Shown in pieces: positions 34,759 to 46,140 of a stretch of 59,140 nucleotides of DNA. The notes beneath the pieces were generated by a model. It worked only from the letters and a program-made list of their open reading frames with translations, did no database searches and was not told where the DNA came from. Position 1 is the stretch's first letter. Every line of letters begins with the position of its first letter. The stretch is from Puniceicoccaceae bacterium (GTDB taxonomy: Bacteria > Verrucomicrobiota > Verrucomicrobiia > Opitutales > Coraliomargaritaceae): NCBI GenBank assembly GCA_002729725.1, contig PBYS01000008.1:1-59140 (forward strand). The letters are read 5' to 3'. Both the position numbers and the translations under genes were made by a program.

Positions 34759-37614
34759 ATGGCAAATTTTACGATTGGACAACGCTGGATCAGCGAAACA
34801 GAACCGGAGCTCGGGCTCGGCATTTTAGAAGAAGCGGATCGACGCCAAATACGTATCGTTTTCTCGGCGGCCAATGAGGCGCGCATCTACGCAACGGCCA
34901 ATGCACCCATTAAGCGGGTAGAATTCCACGTGGGCGACAGTATCCACTCACAGCAAGGCCAGACGATGCTGATCGAGGAAGTCAAAGAAGAGGCGGGCAT
35001 CCTGACCTATGTTGGCGGCGGTGTCGAAGTGCCAGAAATGGAACTGGCTGACAGCATTAGCTTCAGCAAGCCTGAGGATCGCTTAATCGGGGGACAAATT
35101 GATCAATCGGCCGCTTTTAACCTGCGCTACGAGGCGATTACGCGTCTTGCACATGCCAAGCAATCTGAGGTAGCGGGCTTCACTGGCGGACGTATCGACC
35201 TGATCCCACACCAGCTCTACATCGCATCGGAAGTCGCGAATCGCTACATGCCACGCGTCTTGCTGGCGGACGAGGTGGGGCTCGGTAAAACCATCGAAGC
35301 CTGCCTGATCTTACACCGCTTACATCTGACCGGGCGTGCGGAACGCATTCTGATCGTGCTCCCAGAGTCTCTAGTGCACCAGTGGTTCATCGAATTGCTG
35401 CGCCGCTTTAATATGTGGTTCACTCTCATCGATACGGAACATTGTGAAGCCGTCACAGCAGTGGACCTGGATACAAATCCTTTCAATGAAAAGCAACTGG
35501 TCATTTGCAGTCTTAAGACCTTAACCGAGCAAGCGCGCTGGCGTGAATGCGCACTCAAGGCTCGCTGGGATATGCTGGTTGTCGACGAGGCGCACCACCT
35601 GGAATGGACTCCCAATCTTGTCAGCCCTGAATATAAACTAGTCGAAAGCTTAACTCAAAAGAGCCATGGCTTACTGCTCTTGACCGCTACGCCAGAACAA
35701 TTGGGTGCCGAAGGACACTTCGCGCGCTTGCGTCTGCTCGACCCGGGGCGCTATCCAGATTTAGAGAAGTTCCAAAAGGAACAGGCGGGCTATTCCCAAG
35801 TGGCCACAGTGGCCAACAAAATTGTGGCACGCGAGGCATTGAGCGAAGAGGACATCAACTATCTGCGTGAAGTCTTTGAAGAGCACAGCGAGGAGGCGCT
35901 GCAACAGCATTTACAACAACCTGATATCCTACTTCAAGAGTTAGTGGATCGCCATGGCACCGGCCGGGTGATTTTCCGTAATTCGCGCGATACCTTGACT
36001 GGATTTCCGGAGCGCGAGGGCCACCCTTGCCAGCTGGAGCCACGCGCTAAGTTGTCCAAGGAAGAGCTGCAGCAGCGCCTGCTGCGGGAATTCGACCTGG
36101 AAGCAAGTGTGTCTGCTTCCAGCAATGGCGAGCCCGAAAGCTACGACTTCCGCCATGGGCCTCGCATCTTGTGGCTATCGAACCTGCTCAAGGAACTCGG
36201 CGACAATGAGAAAGTATTGCTCATCTGCCGCACCCGAGAAAAAGTTCAAGCCATCCACGACGCCTTGTTGGAAGAAATTAACGTCAAAGCGGCGCTCTTC
36301 CACGAGGAACTCACACTGCTCCAACGCGATCGCAATGCGGCTTGGTTTGCTGAGTGCGACGGCGCAAAAATCTTGCTCTGCTCTGAAATCGGCAGTGAGG
36401 GGCGCAACTTCCAATTCGCCAATCACTTGGTGCTCTTTGACCTGCCACTCAATCCGGAGCTACTGGAGCAACGGATCGGACGTCTGGATCGGATCGGACA
36501 GACTAAGACGATTCAAATTCACATGCCCTACCTCAAGCACAGCTGGACGGAGCTACTCATGCGCTGGCATCACGAGGGACTGGACGGAGTGGAGCACTCA
36601 CTCAAAGGTGGCTACGCCTACATTAAGAAGTTTGGTGAGGCGGTCCGCTCGCTGGGGCCACGCTATCATATCGCTGACAGCGATACGCTGGAAGAAGCTG
36701 ACCGATTGATCCAAGAGAGCGCTCACTTTCGCCAAGAGCTGGAAGAACGCCTTAGTCAGGGGCAAGACCGCTTGATTGCGCTCAATTCTTTTCACGAAGA
36801 AGCCTCCGCCAAGCTGGTGGATAGTATCCGCACCCAAGATGCGGATCGCACTTTGGATCAGTTTATGAATCGAATATTCGATCATTTTGGGGTCAATGTA
36901 GAGGATATCGATACCCGCACCTTCCGCCTGGAACCAGGCCAGCTCTTTACCGATTCCTTCCCTGAACTGCCAGACGAAGGCATCACCGTCACCTGCGATC
37001 GCACGAAGGCACTGGGGCGCGAAGACATCAGCTTTCTCACATGGGATCACCCCATGGTGCGCGGAGCAATTGACCTGACACTCAGCTCCGAAAAAGGAAA
37101 TAGCTCCATCGTGGTCTGGCAGGACCCCAGCATTCAAGCGCCGCCAATTCTAATCGAGGCAGTCTATGTGCTGGAAAGCGTCGCTCCGCCGCGTTTACAC
37201 GTCGATCGCTTCCTGCCCCCCACACCTGTTCGAGTATTAATCGATCTGAGTGGCAAGGATTGTAGCGAAGAATACAGCCACGAATACATCAACAAGTATT
37301 GCGGCGACGAAGAGGCCTTCCGCCTCAAGCAAGATTCTACACTCCTACAAGCACTGGTGCCGCAAATGCTGCGCGCTGCCAAAGAACATGCGCGCACGCA
37401 AAAGTCCGAGCTGTTACAGAATGCGATGCACCAAGCACACGAACGCCTAGACGGCGAAGCAACGCGCCTGAAAGAACTGCAGAAGGTGAACCCTAATGTG
37501 CGACAGGAGGAAATCAGGATCGCAGAAAACGTGATCGCAGACGTCACCAAGCACATCGCTAAAGCGCACCTGCGCTTAGATGCGGTGCGCCTCATCCTAG
37601 GCGAGGCGGGCTAG
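34759..37614 (+). CDS. rapA: RNA polymerase-associated SNF2-type ATPase RapA
   Basis: 951 aa, close to the 968 of E. coli RapA, which recycles stalled RNA polymerase. The N-terminus FTIGQRWISETEPELGLG matches the RapA Tudor-like domain, and VEEVKEEAGILTYVGGG continues it. The SNF2 core has LADEVGLGKTIEA (Walker A, near 170), VVDEAHHLEW (motif II, near 275), LLTATPEQLGAEGHFARL (motif III) and, in lobe 2, SEIGSEGRNFQFANHLVLFDLPLNPELLEQRIGRLDRIGQ (motifs V and VI). The C-terminal RapA domain contains DSFPELPDEGITVTCDR and SVAPPRLHVDRFLPPTPVRV. Such RapA proteins are best known in gammaproteobacteria. The last bases overlap the convergent gene by 4 bp. Confidence 0.93.
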   Translation: MANFTIGQRWISETEPELGLGILEEADRRQIRIVFSAANEARIYATANAPIKRVEFHVGDSIHSQQGQTMLIEEVKEEAGILTYVGGGVEVPEMELADSISFSKPEDRLIGGQIDQSAAFNLRYEAITRLAHAKQSEVAGFTGGRIDLIPHQLYIASEVANRYMPRVLLADEVGLGKTIEACLILHRLHLTGRAERILIVLPESLVHQWFIELLRRFNMWFTLIDTEHCEAVTAVDLDTNPFNEKQLVICSLKTLTEQARWRECALKARWDMLVVDEAHHLEWTPNLVSPEYKLVESLTQKSHGLLLLTATPEQLGAEGHFARLRLLDPGRYPDLEKFQKEQAGYSQVATVANKIVAREALSEEDINYLREVFEEHSEEALQQHLQQPDILLQELVDRHGTGRVIFRNSRDTLTGFPEREGHPCQLEPRAKLSKEELQQRLLREFDLEASVSASSNGEPESYDFRHGPRILWLSNLLKELGDNEKVLLICRTREKVQAIHDALLEEINVKAALFHEELTLLQRDRNAAWFAECDGAKILLCSEIGSEGRNFQFANHLVLFDLPLNPELLEQRIGRLDRIGQTKTIQIHMPYLKHSWTELLMRWHHEGLDGVEHSLKGGYAYIKKFGEAVRSLGPRYHIADSDTLEEADRLIQESAHFRQELEERLSQGQDRLIALNSFHEEASAKLVDSIRTQDADRTLDQFMNRIFDHFGVNVEDIDTRTFRLEPGQLFTDSFPELPDEGITVTCDRTKALGREDISFLTWDHPMVRGAIDLTLSSEKGNSSIVVWQDPSIQAPPILIEAVYVLESVAPPRLHVDRFLPPTPVRVLIDLSGKDCSEEYSHEYINKYCGDEEAFRLKQDSTLLQALVPQMLRAAKEHARTQKSELLQNAMHQAHERLDGEATRLKELQKVNPNVRQEEIRIAENVIADVTKHIAKAHLRLDAVRLILGEAG

Positions 37615-38069
37615 AATCCGAGGGTGATCAAAGCACCCAACAAACCTGCCACTAGGCCAAAGATCATGTGCCCTAACAGGTGCAACACACCCTCCTGCAT
37701 GGTTGCCTTGCGGTAATCTTCCAGAGGGTGCCGTTCACTGGCGTAATACATAAGCGCATAGCTGGTGATGAGCCCATGGAAGAAACCAAAACCAAGACCA
37801 AGGAAGATCGCCTGCGGAAATGCCAGCGCGCCCATACTTTGCATAATCACGAAATAAATGATGCCGAAGACCACGCCGGCACAGGCATGAATTGCGGTGC
37901 CCACCGCAGCAGCGTTCTCTAGCTTGCCAGTAAAAAAGCTCCCGAGCGCACGCACCATATCCGCTCGCCGATCGAAGGAGCGCCCCACCGCACGCATAAA
38001 TAAGTTCATAACAAAAGCAGCGATCAAACCACAAATCGCACCGAGAATGAGGGCTGTTTGAATATCCAT
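37611..38069 (-). CDS. Small integral membrane protein of unknown function
   Basis: 152 aa. Four hydrophobic segments are visible: about 5-25, 57-80, 82-105 and 128-150, with short charged loops (RRADMVRALG, YYASERHPLEDYRK). No catalytic motif and no family that I can name. It is convergent with rapA; the two stop codons share the bases CTAG, so transcription of each runs into the other. It stands alone, with a family B repeat about 70 bp upstream. Confidence 0.7.
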   Translation of the reverse strand: MDIQTALILGAICGLIAAFVMNLFMRAVGRSFDRRADMVRALGSFFTGKLENAAAVGTAIHACAGVVFGIIYFVIMQSMGALAFPQAIFLGLGFGFFHGLITSYALMYYASERHPLEDYRKATMQEGVLHLLGHMIFGLVAGLLGALITLGF

Positions 38070-38135
38070 AAGCTATGCTTAACAATACAAGCACGCTCAC
38101 TTATGTCAAATTAGGCTCGTGAATAAGCGCGTAAA

Positions 38136-38158
38136 GTAGCGAGGCTCTTTAGACCCGC
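38136..38158 (+). repeat. GTAG-footed hairpin repeat, family B
   Basis: GTAG then CGAGGCTCTTTAGACCCGC, the same core GGCTCTTTAGACCC as at 25881, with the stem partly eroded. It is followed by a shared TTCTGCGTC / TTCCGCGTC tail, so the homology extends beyond the hairpin. Confidence 0.55.
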
Positions 38159-38248
38159 TTCTGCGTCACACTCGGAGCGAAGGCCAAAGGCAGATAGAAC
38201 CGAGGCTGAGCGCCCGCAGGGCAATACACACTCCGCAACAGGTCACCT

Positions 38249-39271
38249 CTAGAACAGCTCTTCTTGTGTCGCGACTTTATCGCGCGAATCGCTCCCGCGG
38301 GTGTCCTCATCATGTAAATGCCGTGGTGCACGCCTGACCTTTTCACTCAAACTGGCCTCACACTCTGCCACGATACCGTCACAGATCGAGCGCACGTGCA
38401 GCCGCAACCACTTTGAAGTCGTGCTTTTCTCCGTATAATCAGCAGGCCCATACGCATGAATCCGTCCCGCACTCAGCAAGGCATCATTCTGCGCAAATTC
38501 CCCTTCGCTCTCAGGATTAAAGACCGCGAAGGCCTTTCCTCCATTACTCTTGACCACGGAAAAAACAGGCACATCACTGGGGCCGTCCGCCGTGTAAATC
38601 ATACGATCAATCGGCACCCGCCGATCCACGCGATCCATCGACGCATTGACGTCAATCTGCGGGTTCTTGTTGCAGCCCTTGTTAATCTCAAAAATGTAAC
38701 GTGTCTTTATGGTATTATCCACGATCGTACCAATCTGACTAATCTCAAACTCCATGTGCAGTGGTAGTTCATTTTGAGTCGAATAGTTGGGGGGCAGGGG
38801 GGCTTCAATAAATTCACAACCGAAAATCCCGTCGACATAGGGCGCAATCATGCTGCCCTTGATCATCTCCGCCAAACCAGTGCTGATAATGTAGTGCTCC
38901 AGCTTGATGTTGTGCTTCTTATATTCAGGACGCGACTCGACCACTGCCTGCAATTGCGTGAACAGGTCGGGTAAGCCAGGGTAGAAGACCAATTCTTTAC
39001 CCAGCTCGCGTAAGCGCTGATTGGTTAATCCCTTTAAACAGCCATTCTTCACAAAGCTGATCAAATGATTTAGGTAAATGGTGTCCTGAGAAACTCGGGT
39101 GCCACGTTGCGCATAAATCTCCGGCAGCGCATTCACCTCTTTCCAAAATTGCTCTTCATCAATACCGAAAGTTTCAAAAATGGGAGCCTGCATATAGCCC
39201 GGAATCAGTGTCTTATCGAAATCCCAGATGCAGGCGACAATGTTTTGGCGATGAAGGTTCTTTTTCGTCAT
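38249..39271 (-). CDS. HAD-superfamily hydrolase
   Basis: 340 aa. Motif [14 protein letters not shown] gives nucleophile D17 and acid D19. A helical cap follows, then motif II at [11 protein letters not shown] and motif III/IV near [28 protein letters not shown], where a Lys and paired Asp are expected. The substrate is not clear; the size and cap are those of phosphoserine-phosphatase-like HADs, but the C-terminal 60 residues are extra and charged. It is divergent from prfA; the shared 76-bp region holds both promoters. Confidence 0.8.
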   Translation of the reverse strand: MTKKNLHRQNIVACIWDFDKTLIPGYMQAPIFETFGIDEEQFWKEVNALPEIYAQRGTRVSQDTIYLNHLISFVKNGCLKGLTNQRLRELGKELVFYPGLPDLFTQLQAVVESRPEYKKHNIKLEHYIISTGLAEMIKGSMIAPYVDGIFGCEFIEAPLPPNYSTQNELPLHMEFEISQIGTIVDNTIKTRYIFEINKGCNKNPQIDVNASMDRVDRRVPIDRMIYTADGPSDVPVFSVVKSNGGKAFAVFNPESEGEFAQNDALLSAGRIHAYGPADYTEKSTTSKWLRLHVRSICDGIVAECEASLSEKVRRAPRHLHDEDTRGSDSRDKVATQEELF

Positions 39272-39347
39272 TGCAGGTAGAACTCAAGTGTTATGAGCTA
39301 TGTCATTCACTGCAACGCATAATTCAAACGCAGTTTCCATTTTTCCT

Positions 39348-40436
39348 ATGCACAAAATTCCTGATATCGCACCTTTCCGCAAAAAGCTCAACGAGTTGAA
39401 CGACCAAATGGCGGATCCCGACTTCTATTCCGACCAGCGACGCGCCGCTGACGTCTCGCGCGAGCAAATGCGCCTGAGCACCTTGGTCGAAAAATTCGAA
39501 GCATGGCATAACACCGTGCAACAGCTCGAAGAAAATGAAGCCATGGCCGAGGATGAGTCCGTCGACGAAGAACTCCGCGAAATGGCGCGTGAAGAGCTTG
39601 AAAGCCTAGCCGCCGAACGCGACAAGCTAGCCAACGACGTGCTCCGCTTTATGATTCCGCCCGATGCCACCGACAGCCGTAACTCGGTGATGGAAATCCG
39701 CGGAGGCGCTGGGGGCGACGAAGCCAACATCTTTGCGGGCGATCTCTTCCGCATGTATAGCCGCTACGCCGAAACACGCGGCTGGCGCGTCGAAGTCATG
39801 AGCTCCAGCCCCGCAGATGTCGGGGGCTTCAAAGAAATCATCTTTATGATGACTGGTGAGGAAGCTTACAAATATCTCAAATTCGAAAGTGGGGTGCATC
39901 GCGTGCAACGCGTGCCCGCCACCGAAACCCAGGGGCGCATCCACACCTCCACCGCAACGGTGGCCGTGCTGCCGGAAGCCCAAGAGGTGGACGTCGAACT
40001 CAATATGAATGATCTCGACATCTCCACTATGCGCGCCAGTGGAGCAGGGGGCCAACACGTGAACACCACCGACTCTGCGGTCATGATGGTGCACAAGCCC
40101 ACTGGTGTCACCGTCTACTGCGCGGATGAACGTTCTCAAATTAAGAACCGTGCTAAGGCCTTAACGGTCATGCGTTCCCGCCTGCTCAAGGCGAAGGAGG
40201 AAGAAGAGCATGCCAAATACGCGGCCGAGCGTAAGGGCCAAATCGGAACCGGCGACCGTTCCGAGCGCATTCGCACCTACAATTACCCACAAGGACGCCT
40301 CACCGACCACCGCATCGGCCTCAGCCTTTCTCTACCCACAGTGGTGGATGGCGATCTCGACGACCTGATCGACGCATTGCAAAACTACGATTACGAAGCG
40401 CGCATTCAGAACTTGCTCGAAAAACAAATGGCATAA
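39348..40436 (+). CDS. prfA: Peptide chain release factor 1
   Basis: 362 aa from ATG 39348. It ends translation at UAA and UAG. The peptidyl-hydrolysis motif [14 protein letters not shown] holds GGQ near residue 235, and the codon-recognition tripeptide of RF1, Pro-Ala-Thr, is in [20 protein letters not shown]2 has SPF there, so RF1 is clear. An upstream ATG (39300) adds 16 residues not typical of the family; the chosen start fits the usual coiled beginning. prmC follows after 26 bp and its product methylates the GGQ glutamine. Confidence 0.95.
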   Translation: MHKIPDIAPFRKKLNELNDQMADPDFYSDQRRAADVSREQMRLSTLVEKFEAWHNTVQQLEENEAMAEDESVDEELREMAREELESLAAERDKLANDVLRFMIPPDATDSRNSVMEIRGGAGGDEANIFAGDLFRMYSRYAETRGWRVEVMSSSPADVGGFKEIIFMMTGEEAYKYLKFESGVHRVQRVPATETQGRIHTSTATVAVLPEAQEVDVELNMNDLDISTMRASGAGGQHVNTTDSAVMMVHKPTGVTVYCADERSQIKNRAKALTVMRSRLLKAKEEEEHAKYAAERKGQIGTGDRSERIRTYNYPQGRLTDHRIGLSLSLPTVVDGDLDDLIDALQNYDYEARIQNLLEKQMA

Positions 40437-40462
40437 ACCCGCCGCTTGGGAAACGAATTAAT

Positions 40463-41302
40463 ATGCTGAGCATTCGAGAAATCAAAGCACGCACGGAAAC
40501 CTTTTTTAAAGAAAAGGGCGTGCCCAAAGCGAAGCTGGATACCGACATTCTGATCGCACACTCGCTCGGAATGAAGCGCCTGGAGCTCTATCTCGATCTC
40601 GATCGCCCGCTGACCGAAGCGCAGCTGTCCGCACTGCGCCCACTGGTCAAACGACGCGCCAATCGCGAACCGCTACAGTATATTGTCGGCAATACCGACT
40701 TTTATGGTCTGCAGCTCAAAGTGGATCGACGCGCGCTTATTCCGCGCCACGAAACCGAAGAACTGATCGAGCTGATCGTCGAACGCATCGAGACCGCACC
40801 GCAGCGTATCCTGGATTTGGGCACCGGCAGCGGCGCACTTGCCCTCGCGCTGGCCACCCAATATCCGGAAGCCCAGGTCGTCGCCGTCGACCAAAGCACA
40901 GCAGCTCTGGAGCTCGCCCGCGAAAATGCAAGCGCGCTGGAGCTCAACGAGCGCATTCAGTTTCTAGCAGGTAGTTGGTGGACCCCGGTGATGTCCGAAA
41001 GTCCTTTTGATCTCATCGTCTCCAACCCTCCGTACCTGACTGAAGCTGAAATGCAGACCGCGGAGCCGGAAGTCATCCAACACGAACCACACAGCGCCCT
41101 GGTTGCCGGAGCCGACGGACTCGACGATTTCCGTGTCCTACTCGAAGGGGCCCCAAAGTTTCTTGCTACCGGAGGCTTACTGGCGATGGAAACCGGCATC
41201 GCTCAAAGCGAAGCGCTCAGTGAAATGGCCCAATTAGCCGGCCTCCAAGGCCAAAGCATCGAAGACCTCAGCGGTCGCCCTCGCTTCTTCTTCGCACAGT
41301 AA
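40463..41302 (+). CDS. prmC: Release factor glutamine N5-methyltransferase
   Basis: 279 aa, usual length. It transfers methyl from SAM to the Gln of the GGQ motif of RF1 and RF2. The SAM motif [20 protein letters not shown] is near 113-132, the substrate-binding NPPY motif ([11 protein letters not shown]) near 188, and a helical N-terminal domain binds the release factor ([19 protein letters not shown]). [13 protein letters not shown] is another family hallmark. It is cotranscribed with prfA, the common arrangement. The antiporter gene converges on it with a 10-bp gap. Confidence 0.95.
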   Translation: MLSIREIKARTETFFKEKGVPKAKLDTDILIAHSLGMKRLELYLDLDRPLTEAQLSALRPLVKRRANREPLQYIVGNTDFYGLQLKVDRRALIPRHETEELIELIVERIETAPQRILDLGTGSGALALALATQYPEAQVVAVDQSTAALELARENASALELNERIQFLAGSWWTPVMSESPFDLIVSNPPYLTEAEMQTAEPEVIQHEPHSALVAGADGLDDFRVLLEGAPKFLATGGLLAMETGIAQSEALSEMAQLAGLQGQSIEDLSGRPRFFFAQ

Positions 41303-41312
41303 AAAAGCCAGC

Positions 41313-42896
41313 TCACTCCGCGTTTTCGCGCGGCAAATTCACTTCTGTCCACTCCATAAACTGAGCCGCGGCCGCATACGCCGTCTGCACGGGATGCCCC
41401 CCGGCGGCGCGTACGGCCTCTTCTTCAAAGGTCTCAAATACCCGCACAATCACTTCAACCGGCCAATCCTGTAAATAGCTCAAGGCCAACTGAGCATCCC
41501 GTGTGCGGCGCATGGAGCAAAATACGACCTTGGCCTCACGACAATGCGCCCGCGCGAGCGTCTGCTCGTCCGAACCATCTCCTTGCACACAGGGGATTCC
41601 CTGCGCGATCAATTGACGAATCACACCGGCATCCTCATCCACGACCACCATTTCGATACCGCGCTCTTTGAGGGCATGCACAGTCCGCGGCCCCGCGCGG
41701 CCATAGCCTAATAGCACGACATGCCCACTCATGACTTCGCAAGCTGATTCACCGCTTCGGTAGCGTGGATGCCATTTCACCAATCGCAAGGCAACGCTCT
41801 CGCGCGAGAGTAGCGGCGTCAACGTCATGGTGCTCACAGTAATCAGGGCGATCATGGAAAAAAGTTCATCGCTAATCTGCCCGGAAGCGACTCCTGTCAG
41901 TGCCAGTAGCAGTGAAAACTCACTGGTCTGCGAGAGCAACAAGCCGGTCTCCACCGCCGCGCGACTGGAGTAGCCGACCACCTCGGCCACGATCGCCACC
42001 AGCAGCACCGTCACTGTGATCAAGACCACAATAAAAACGAGGCTATGCTGCAACATGGTGAGATCGGGCATAGTCAAAAATGCGCCGGCACTGATAAAAA
42101 ACAGCGCCAGGAAAAAGCCCGAAAGCGAGCCCAACATACCACGCACTAAGCCGTTCATTGGAAAAGCGGAGATCGCAAAACCTGCAAAAAACGCCCCGAC
42201 CAAATAGGGCAGGTGTAAAAGATACGCCATGGTGGAAAATGCGAACAGCACCGCCAACGCGCCCAACATCAACTCCTCATCGTCCAGCTTGAAACGCTTC
42301 ACTACAAAGGGCACCACCCAACGATGGAAGGCAGCCGCCAAAATTCCCAGGGCAATGGCATTGGCCACGGCATTACAGACCACCAACCAGCCCTCTGGCC
42401 CCTTCAACAGCGCCACCATGATTAACACAATAAAGATGTCCTGCAGCAACAGTACGCCCAGCACGAGGCGTCCGTAGGGCTCAAACATCTGTCGCCGTTG
42501 CTGCAAGTGACGCACCACTACCAGCGTCGAACTGGCAGACAGGGCACAGCCCAAATAGAGTGCAGTTGTCCCACTATAGCCGAGCAAGAGAGCGGTGACG
42601 ACCCCACATAGGCCTAGAGTTACAAATTGTGTGATCGCCAATAGGGTGATCGCGCGCGTGCGCCCGCGCATGCGACGCGGACTGAGCTCTACTCCAGCGG
42701 TAAAGACCAGCACCGCCAGCCCAAGCTGAATCATTTCGCTGATCAACTCCTGCGGCACTTCGATCGCACGATGGCTGGCCAGCGCGCTCAGAGCGGCCCC
42801 GGAAAGCATCAATAAGGGAATCGCGGGCAAGCGCAGAAACTTCGAAAGCCCGAAGGCGATCGCCGCCGCCAACAGTAAAATAGCCAGTGCTGTCAT
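41313..42896 (-). CDS. Kef-type (CPA2) cation:proton antiporter with TrkA-N domain, second copy
   Basis: 527 aa. About 12 hydrophobic segments span residues 1-380 (first at 1-20; [16 protein letters not shown] is the GxELxxxxL-like core). A TrkA-N/RCK nucleotide-binding domain follows from about 392 ([30 protein letters not shown]), which gates KefB/C-type K+/H+ antiporters. It lies directly after a second, related gene with 4-nt overlap (ATGA), so the two are translated together. A partner flavoprotein (KefF/G) is not present. The ion carried cannot be told from the sequence. Confidence 0.88.
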   Translation of the reverse strand: MTALAILLLAAAIAFGLSKFLRLPAIPLLMLSGAALSALASHRAIEVPQELISEMIQLGLAVLVFTAGVELSPRRMRGRTRAITLLAITQFVTLGLCGVVTALLLGYSGTTALYLGCALSASSTLVVVRHLQQRRQMFEPYGRLVLGVLLLQDIFIVLIMVALLKGPEGWLVVCNAVANAIALGILAAAFHRWVVPFVVKRFKLDDEELMLGALAVLFAFSTMAYLLHLPYLVGAFFAGFAISAFPMNGLVRGMLGSLSGFFLALFFISAGAFLTMPDLTMLQHSLVFIVVLITVTVLLVAIVAEVVGYSSRAAVETGLLLSQTSEFSLLLALTGVASGQISDELFSMIALITVSTMTLTPLLSRESVALRLVKWHPRYRSGESACEVMSGHVVLLGYGRAGPRTVHALKERGIEMVVVDEDAGVIRQLIAQGIPCVQGDGSDEQTLARAHCREAKVVFCSMRRTRDAQLALSYLQDWPVEVIVRVFETFEEEAVRAAGGHPVQTAYAAAAQFMEWTEVNLPRENAE

Positions 42897-44554
42897 GTCG
42901 AATGCACCTCCTCACCACGCGCTCGGCCATTTACCTGCTCAAATAAAGCAACTTGCTCGCGCACACCGTCGACCGCGGGCATAAACATATAATTGGTATC
43001 CAATTCCAATAGATCATCCACCACCGAAATATCGAATGCATGGATGGCACAAGGCACGTCAGCCGATCGACAGCGATATGCCAATAAGTGATTGGTGTCT
43101 TCGATCTGCAGTGCCGAAACAACCAAGCGCGCGTGCCGCAGGCCGATCTCTTCCACCACGGATTCATACTCCACATTCCCAATCAAAGTTAAGGCCGCCC
43201 CCAAGCCCTCAAGCTTGCGTGGATCTGTATCGATCGCCAGCACGGTTTCACCGCGATCCGACAGCTTTTTCACCACTTCGCGCCCCAGTGCATTCATCCC
43301 GACCACAATGACATGCCCCACATGCGAGTGTAACTCATCCACATCGGGCGCTTGTTTCGCACCTAAGAAATGCAACAAATTCAAACGCTTAGTCACCGTG
43401 TAGAGCGGCTCACTATAGATGATCAGGTAAGAAGAAATCGCGATGGTCAATATCCCCACCAGTCCGCCTAAGGAAACCACCACCCCCTCGATCAAGCCCG
43501 CCCCCGCGCCGAGCCCGAGCAGGATAAAAGCAAATTCACTGACCTGCCCACTCGCAATGGCTGTCTGGAAAGCGGTGTATTCACTGTAACGGAGACGGCT
43601 CAAAATGAGAAAAACAATCAGCGGCTTGGCTACGATCACAAAAGCGCTCAGCCCTAAAGCATAGCCCCAAATCTCCCCCAGCACTGATAGATCCATCTTC
43701 ACTCCGAGCGTCACTAAAAACACCGCCACAAAAAACGTCATCAAAGGATGCAAGCGACGATGCAGATCCTCATGAATCGGCAGCTGCGCAATCGCGATGC
43801 CCGCCAAGAAGGCCCCGATCTCCACGGACAAATGAAACTGATGCGCCAGCAGCACCACCAAAAAGCACCAACACAATGCCCAAATAAATACCGTGTCCGG
43901 CGAACGCGAAGCCCAGGCAAAGGGCTTGGGCAATACATAGCGCGAAGCCAGTAGCGTGGCCAACAACAGCACGATCATGCCTCCAAAAGCCACGCCTAAC
44001 CCCTTGGCCAATTCTAACAACTCGATCGATTCGCCCGAGCCCAGACCACTCAATATGGTCAGCCCTATAATCACCACGATGTCCTGCGCCAAAAACAGCG
44101 AGATCGCGATCCGCCCAAAGAGGCGCCCAGTGGCCCCCTTCTGATCCAACAGCTTGATCACCACCACCGTGCTACTAAAGGTCACGGTCGCCGCCAGAAA
44201 GACGGCTTCCATCAGCCCAAAGCCCATCAGCAGCGAGATCAGAAATCCGCCCGAGGCAGTGAATACAACCTGTAAGCCGCCCAAAATAAGAGCCACTCGC
44301 CCGAGGTCTTTGATCTTCTGCAAGCTCAGTTCCAGCCCCACCAGAAACAGCAGTAGCGCGATGCCCAACTCCGAAATTAGTTCTAAAGAATGGTCCAGCT
44401 GCACAATCCCCAAGCCGGGCCCCAGCACCATGCCCGCTAGAATGTAGGCCACAATCGAGGGCATCTTCACCAGCTTGCCTAAGAAGGCAAACACCGCCGC
44501 CGTAATGACTATGAAGCCAAGGTTGAGCAAAAGTGTGAGTTCGGAGGCGTGCAT
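42893..44554 (-). CDS. Kef-type (CPA2) cation:proton antiporter with TrkA-N domain, first copy
   Basis: 553 aa. The layout is the same as in the gene that follows it: 12-13 membrane segments (residues 1-385) with [19 protein letters not shown] and [22 protein letters not shown], then a TrkA-N domain ([38 protein letters not shown]). The two proteins differ enough to be old duplicates rather than a recent repeat. They may form a heteromer or serve different ions. The start at 44554 is ATG with no clear Shine-Dalgarno. It is divergent from gdhA across a 125-bp space. Confidence 0.88.
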   Translation of the reverse strand: MHASELTLLLNLGFIVITAAVFAFLGKLVKMPSIVAYILAGMVLGPGLGIVQLDHSLELISELGIALLLFLVGLELSLQKIKDLGRVALILGGLQVVFTASGGFLISLLMGFGLMEAVFLAATVTFSSTVVVIKLLDQKGATGRLFGRIAISLFLAQDIVVIIGLTILSGLGSGESIELLELAKGLGVAFGGMIVLLLATLLASRYVLPKPFAWASRSPDTVFIWALCWCFLVVLLAHQFHLSVEIGAFLAGIAIAQLPIHEDLHRRLHPLMTFFVAVFLVTLGVKMDLSVLGEIWGYALGLSAFVIVAKPLIVFLILSRLRYSEYTAFQTAIASGQVSEFAFILLGLGAGAGLIEGVVVSLGGLVGILTIAISSYLIIYSEPLYTVTKRLNLLHFLGAKQAPDVDELHSHVGHVIVVGMNALGREVVKKLSDRGETVLAIDTDPRKLEGLGAALTLIGNVEYESVVEEIGLRHARLVVSALQIEDTNHLLAYRCRSADVPCAIHAFDISVVDDLLELDTNYMFMPAVDGVREQVALFEQVNGRARGEEVHST

Positions 44555-44617
44555 GCGTACTGAATCGTAGGTGATCTACCCACTGTAGCAATTCTGAAGC
44601 TAGTTTACTAAAAAAGA

Positions 44618-44660
44618 TTGGATAATACAAAAATCTGAATAGATTAGTATGTTTAATCTA
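44618..44660 (+). promoter_or_regulatory. gdhA promoter with overlapping 7-bp inverted repeat
   Basis: TTGGAT (44618-44623), 16-bp spacer, TAGATT (44640-44645) form a plausible promoter. TAGATTA (44640-44646) and TAATCTA (44654-44660) are perfect inverted arms around the predicted transcript start, suited for a repressor. A GGAG lies 7 nt before ATG 44680. Confidence 0.45.
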
Positions 44661-44667
44661 TTTTTAA

Positions 44668-46029
<1,362 letters not shown>

Positions 46030-46093
46030 CCCTGGCATGCATAGGCAAATTTTCACGAGGCGCTTCACAAAAGCTGATAAAGCCTCTGCGTGT

Positions 46094-46140
46094 GTAGCGG
46101 ATCGGCGAAGGCAATGGGACAGACAAAGTGTCGATCCTAC
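46094..46140. repeat. GTAG-ended inverted repeat between gdhA and aas
   Basis: It starts GTAGCGGATCG and ends CGATCCTAC, so each end reads GTAG inward with an 8-base core in common. It overlaps the last codons of the LplT-Aas gene. A possible third family of GTAG repeats, or a bidirectional terminator. Confidence 0.45.
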
